Shown here: positions 59,257 to 64,000 of the stretch, one piece after another
Layout of the letters: every line of letters starts with the position of its first letter
Numbering within the stretch: the stretch's first letter is position 1
Origin: Camellia lanceoleosa
Lineage: Eukaryota; Streptophyta; Magnoliopsida; Ericales; Theaceae
NCBI GenBank assembly: GCA_025200525.1
Contig: CM045758.1
Span: 225,948,667-226,012,666 of the forward strand
Reading direction: 5' to 3'
DNA: 64,000 bases
The notes under the pieces: model-generated
Database searches by the model: none
What the model was told of the DNA's origin: nothing
Seen by the model: only the letters and a program-made list of their open reading frames with translations
Made by a program: the position numbers and the translations under genes

Positions 59257-62241
59257 TGTAGACGTACCCCCGGAGAGAACTCCCGAGAAAATCTCGTTTT
59301 GTTCTCTGAGCTACTATAGTTCGGACTCAAATGTCATGGTTCTGAATCTAATTTTACAATGTGCGATGTAAGACCGATAAATCACCAAAGAGTCCAAATC
59401 CAGCAAATCGTTTTGGAAAACTGATTTTTATAAAGAAGTGCCAAACATGGACTGCTTTGCTAGATACAAAGTCGCCACCTAAATATTTTATTTTGGGAAA
59501 ATTTAGGAAACCCTGACTTGTGCCTAAGGCCATGTGTCCGTTATCACCAAAGTTGCCTCGGCTCGGGAACTTGGGTACGATTGGGGAAGGTCATCTATGA
59601 GCTCCCCCGCTCGCCCGATCAAAGATCGGCCTGTACTAAGCATGATATCTTGTTTTTGAAAACACATGTGCTCTTATTCCGGTTAATTAGCTAATCTTAC
59701 TACGTGATGCGCACAACAAACAAGTATAGACTAGATCGCCTAATTTGGAACAAAGCATCGCATATCCGTTTGTTTGGAAAATTGTTTGAAGTTTACTACT
59801 CACAAGTAGGCTAAAATGCGGATTTCGATGAATTGTTCCAATTCAAGTAATCCAACCTTCACCCACAGGCATTCAGGCAGTTAATCACGTAAGCAATTAG
59901 CCTCATGGCAAGCATGCTTTCATGGCAACATTAACACACATGCAGTATGCTAAAGCGTAAACACTCACAGTGTACTCCGAGCCAAAACAAAGAACTAGTT
60001 AGAAATCATGCATGATCCTAGTTCATGTTAAGATGGCTAATGCAACACATGCGAAAATGGAATTAAAATAGGCTTGGCTATTCTAGAATGTCATGGGAAA
60101 TGCAACTTGATACATGTATTCAACTTGGCATTGAAATACAATGCAGTTAGTATGATGCGCCAAGCCCGGTGCATGAAATACAAATGAATAGATGCACGCA
60201 TGCAAGCATAAGGTATGCTAAATGAAATATGCCCTAAAACTAACCATCGTAAGCGGTTAAGTAAAAAGGAGAAAGAAATGGAGGTTGGAAGACATGAATC
60301 ACACACACGCACGCTTATTACAACAATTGGCCCTCTCAAAGGAGGGACCGAATAAGAAGCTAACTAGCTAATCTAAGCTAATTAAACTAATTATTACGAC
60401 ATAATTAATTAACTAATCCTAGTTAACTAATTATTACAAAACGAATTGAAATAGCTAAACGCATTAACTATTTAAAGTACAAACCAAAGCAAAGCCTAGC
60501 TATCTAAGCATGGCAACTAAGGAAAGCAGTAAAAGCAGGAGCTTAAGAGGGAAAGGAATGCATGCAAGCCCGGTCGCCTTGTTCGGAAATTCAATGCGAT
60601 GCCCTGATTTGCCTCTATTTTCATTTGTTCTCAGAAACTTGCACCAAGCTCCAGAAAGCTGAAACTTCACCTTGGGAATCCTGTGGGAGGGTGGCCGACC
60701 ACTTTTGGTCTCTAGAAACACCTGCCGACCACTTTTGGTTGTTGAAAAACCAGAAAAGTGGTCGGCTAGCTACTTTTTCTGGCTGGCCGGCCAATTGTTG
60801 CTGCTGAATCCCAGTTTTCTGCAATAGAGAGCAAGAAAGGGCATGGCAATGTATTTGCAAGATATGTGTGCACAACCACCTTCCCTATCATGTCATGAAC
60901 TCAAGGGAGTGTAGGTTCTCGACCCTCGGGTCACCAATCACGCATTTTCATGTATGATGGCCGAGAGGCGAAGTTGCACAATTCAATATGAAATGAATGC
61001 ACAAGTAAACACATAAAGCCTAAAACTCTATCATGTATGATCAAGAGCGTCGGCGATCAGGAATTAAGCCACGTTTCATCACTTCAAGTATGAAACGTCC
61101 CTCGTTTCTCGTGTTTGGACTAACTCCTATTCCAAACACAATGCAAGCAAGCATGGCATACACAATGCGACTCGATCCTGCAAGTATGCAATATGACTTA
61201 AGCATGCAAACATGCAATGCAATATGAACAACCTAACAAGGCTAATGGCATGCACAATGCTAAAGCATGTAACAACTAGCATACACAATGCTAAATGCTA
61301 AAAACTAGATGGCATACTCAATGCAAGGCATTCATAAGGTTCTAAGCATAATGTAATGCATGCATGCACAATGCAATGCAACAAGGGCAACTTATGTAAT
61401 ATACCAAGCATGACATGCTCAATATAATATACATGGTATACTCAATAGACTTAAACCAAAAGGGTAGACCTCAATCATGCCCAAATCAGTGGCCATTGGT
61501 GACGAAATGAAGGCACATAAAGCAAGGCATGCATGCACAATGCATTGGCCATCAAAGAGGCCAAAGAGCACAACTCTCAAGAGTGCTCAATGAGTGACAG
61601 AAGTGGAAGTGTAACAACACTAAGTGCACTAAAATGAAGCAAGAATGATGCCAAATCATTCAAACAATATAAGTAAAGCATGCTAGGGTCCTAAGGCATG
61701 AAAGCTAGCAAAGAGCAACACAAAGGAGGCATGCAATACATGGCACAAATACATGAACTAAGCATGGACAGAGCTCAAGTAGGTCAAAACAAGGACCATA
61801 ACATGCTGAGATAAGGGCCCAAAGGCCTAGGCATGCAAGCATACGAGCTAAGCCATAAGCTAGGCAAACATGGACAATACTTAGAGGCATTCAAAGCATG
61901 AATGAAGTAGGAACAAAAGCATGCTATAAGCTCTGAAATGTCATGTTAGATGATGCTAAATCATGTACACAACACAAATGAAGCATGCAATGGTGCTTAA
62001 AGCTTGAAGCAAGCAAGAGCACTTGTACTACAAGTATACAAAACATGAAGCATGTGACCAAGGCAACCTAAAACAGTCCTAGAAAATGTTAAAATGAGTC
62101 TAAGACATGCATGGAAGGAGGCCAAAACATGCTATCATGAGGGGCATCAGACATGATACATACAAGGCAAATAAGGTGGATTACACTACACTTATTAAGA
62201 CCAAGCATGGGATGACTTAAGTAATAAAAATCAGAGTTATA
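59257..62241. mobile_element. unclassified LTR-like sequence, probably nested
   Basis: Starts TGTAGACGTACCCCCGGAG inside the preceding LTR and has no coding domain over 3 kb. It includes a segment with three GCCGACCACTTTT motifs in both orientations (60690-60775). A stretch from about 61190 to 62200 is strongly enriched in GCATG/ATGCA words. The TG start suggests an LTR, but the far end is hidden by the LTR inserted at 62242. Confidence 0.45.
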
Positions 62242-62568
62242 TGTAATAACCCCGATCCACAATTAGCTACTAATCGGTAATTAAGGATGTTAATGAGAGG
62301 ATTAAAATAAATTATGGTTTACTAGGTAATTTGTACAATAATTGGCTTTCTATCTGTTACTTGTAGAAATATCTGTTTGGAATTCTGCTTTAATGTGTAA
62401 ATTGAAAGCCTCATCGGCATCCGAAACCGGAATTGATTATATCAATAGGTTATTTGGAATTTTTAGAATCATATGGCAAATTTTATAAAAAAAATTGATT
62501 CAGTCTAATTCATTAAGTGGTGTTTGGATGGACCAAATGCTCTAGTTAATGTATTAATACATCACATG

Positions 62569-62576
62569 TATATAAA
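62569..62576 (+). promoter_or_regulatory. TATA box in the TGTAATAACC-family LTR
   Basis: TATATAAA about 330 bases into the LTR, followed by a leader with a GA-rich run (GAGAGAGAGTGTGTGC) near 62650. Confidence 0.6.
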
Positions 62577-63246
62577 GTGCCTAATAAACTCATTTAAGCT
62601 CATTTCTTTCATCTCCCTTAGTGCACAAATCTGAGAATTCATCATAGAGAGAGAGTGTGTGCAATTCTAGAGAGAGAAAGGTAGAGATTAAGGAGGAATT
62701 GAAGGCTTTGACTTGAGCTCACCAAGATTGTGCTAGAACAAGAGTAATTTAAGACTCTAGGTAAGATTACAACCTCTAGATTGTGTAACTAAGTCATTTA
62801 ACACGAAATCTCTTCAAGATTATGAGTTTGAATGTGTATACTGAGCTTAGAATAAAGATTTGAGTTGTAATTCATGCATGGATGTACATTTTCTCACAAT
62901 TTGAGCATGAACTCCAAGAATTCTTTCATGCATGTTTGAAATTCATCTTAATTAGGGAAGATCATTGAGTTTCAAGTTGTTTTGTGGTGTTTGATCATGT
63001 TTTGAGAAGTTTGATACAAGAAAAATTCATGCATGTTGTGTTCATAAACATTCTTGAAGTTTAAGTTGAAATTGGAAACTTTTGGCAAACCCTTGGGCCA
63101 TGATTTTATGAAATGATCCTAAATTCTTCATGTTTTACAAGTTTACTATGTTATCTCTAGTTTTGGGGCCCAAGAGATGTGTTTAGGATGGTTGAATTCG
63201 AGTTTTGAGCTTGGGAGGTCAATCTGGATTTTCCAGAAACTTGACC

Positions 63247-63457
63247 CACGCTCGAGCGGGGACTTTCACGCTCGAGCATGAACCCTGAATTCATGCACCA
63301 TGCTCGAGCGTGGGTCGAGCGCCCGTTGAGCGTGAAAATCTTGCATCCAGTACTTTTAGAGTTTACAGTCCGCTCAAGTGGGGAAAGGCATGCTCGAGCG
63401 GAGCTTCATTGTCTACATGTCCGCTCGAGCGGGGAAACCCACGCTCGAGTGTAGACC
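63247..63457. repeat. CGCTCGAGCG palindrome cluster (right-end LTR)
   Basis: About seven GCTCGAGCG-type motifs, including CCACGCTCGAGCGGGG and TCCGCTCGAGCGGGG, with variants GCTCGAGCATG and GCTCGAGTG. Confidence 0.88.
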
Positions 63458-64000
63458 TCATTTTCAGAAAATTTGACTAAGTGTTCCAATTCATGTTTTG
63501 GCATCCTCATTGCATCTTAGGCATTCCTAAGACCTAATTAAGCTTTGATAATGAGGTTATGGATTAGAAACACACTAAGGAATGAATGTACGAAGTCAAG
63601 GAATTGTAAGTGTGTGTGTGTTTCAGCATTGTGATAAGAAAGAACAAGAACCAACGTAATGAAAGCTAAGCCGTGTTGGCCACATGAATGTGTAATGATA
63701 AGACGTGCTTGTGTTATGTATTTTGTGGTTGTAGGTCAAGACTCGAGGATTGATTGACCGCTTACTGGAACCACTGTGAGTAATGTTATCGTAAAGATAC
63801 GTTCATATGAATTATGTTCCAAATGAAATGTGATAAGCTATGACTTCTGAAATGATATTTGTTTACGTGAACGAACATCCCAAGTTTGAAATCTATTATG
63901 GCATCCATAGATAGTCCTAAGTCATGGGGGACGGCATGAAAATGCGGGTTCATGACATACAAGTTTACGAGATCTCGTTAGCCACTTCATTGTGGTGATA

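Larger units (their letters stand above)
62242..64000 (+). mobile_element. LTR (TGTAATAACC family), cut by the window end
   Basis: Opens TGTAATAACCCCGATCC, matching the solo LTR at 57296-54765 in reverse. A TATA box (TATATAAA) lies at 62569-62576. A CTCGAGCG cluster lies at 63247-63455, the same relative place as in the other copy. Whether it is a solo LTR or the 5' LTR of a full element cannot be seen. Confidence 0.88.

Noticed and set aside
59257..62241. Calling this stretch a full LTR retrotransposon
   Set aside because: Only a TG-type start is visible; no second LTR, primer site, coding domain or duplication can be shown.
1..64000. tRNA, rRNA or snRNA genes
   Set aside because: No cloverleaf with A and B boxes or rRNA-like sequence was noticed by eye; a tRNAscan-type search would be needed to exclude them.

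Overview
This window is nuclear DNA of a dicot-type plant, probably a tree or other woody species. It has GT-AG introns, a DUF3754/TMEM143-like gene, an RPK2-type receptor kinase pseudogene, Ty3/gypsy elements and a plant L1-type LINE with DUF4283 and zf-RVT domains. The species cannot be read from the sequence. Most of the window is transposable-element DNA. Only one locus looks like a recently functional host gene.

Layout: 1-13,660 is an L1-like LINE on the minus strand, split inside ORF1 by an 8.0-kb LTR element (4878-12885). That element has a gag but no pol, and carries an 83-bp tandem repeat where pol would be. 13.7-18.0 kb is AT-rich with several miniature inverted-repeat elements, including one of 875 bp with ~107-bp arms, and a GGT array. 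18,320-36,017 is the 15-exon DUF3754 gene (+). Its intron 7 holds a complete, decayed chromodomain Ty3/gypsy element (22313-31909, minus, 5-bp target duplication). The last exons of the gene carry a frameshift and a nonsense codon. 37,787-43,237 is an RPK2-like LRR kinase pseudogene (minus), split by a solo LTR (39271-41502).

44.5-47.0 kb holds a large inverted structure made of two mirror-image tandem arrays, then a foldback element with a smaller MITE inside. 49,219-49,943 is a non-autonomous hAT element with a perfect 8-bp duplication. 51.8-53.1 kb holds tandem hairpin repeats, followed by a small degraded coiled-coil ORF (minus). A 181-bp tandem array is interrupted by a second type of solo LTR (54765-57296). 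The right end (58.4-64 kb) is nested LTR fragments.

The strongest unexplained signal is a palindromic decamer, CGCTCGAGCG. It is clustered by the dozen inside LTRs of two families whose termini are unrelated (TATAGCG...GTTACA and TGTAATAACC...CGTGACA). Other points of note: one family has non-canonical TA...CA LTR ends; the LINE has a 26-bp duplication over the reverse transcriptase FADD motif; the gag ORF is broken mostly by stops that fit C-to-T changes; and the mirrored and hairpin arrays. All reading was by eye, with no database search.
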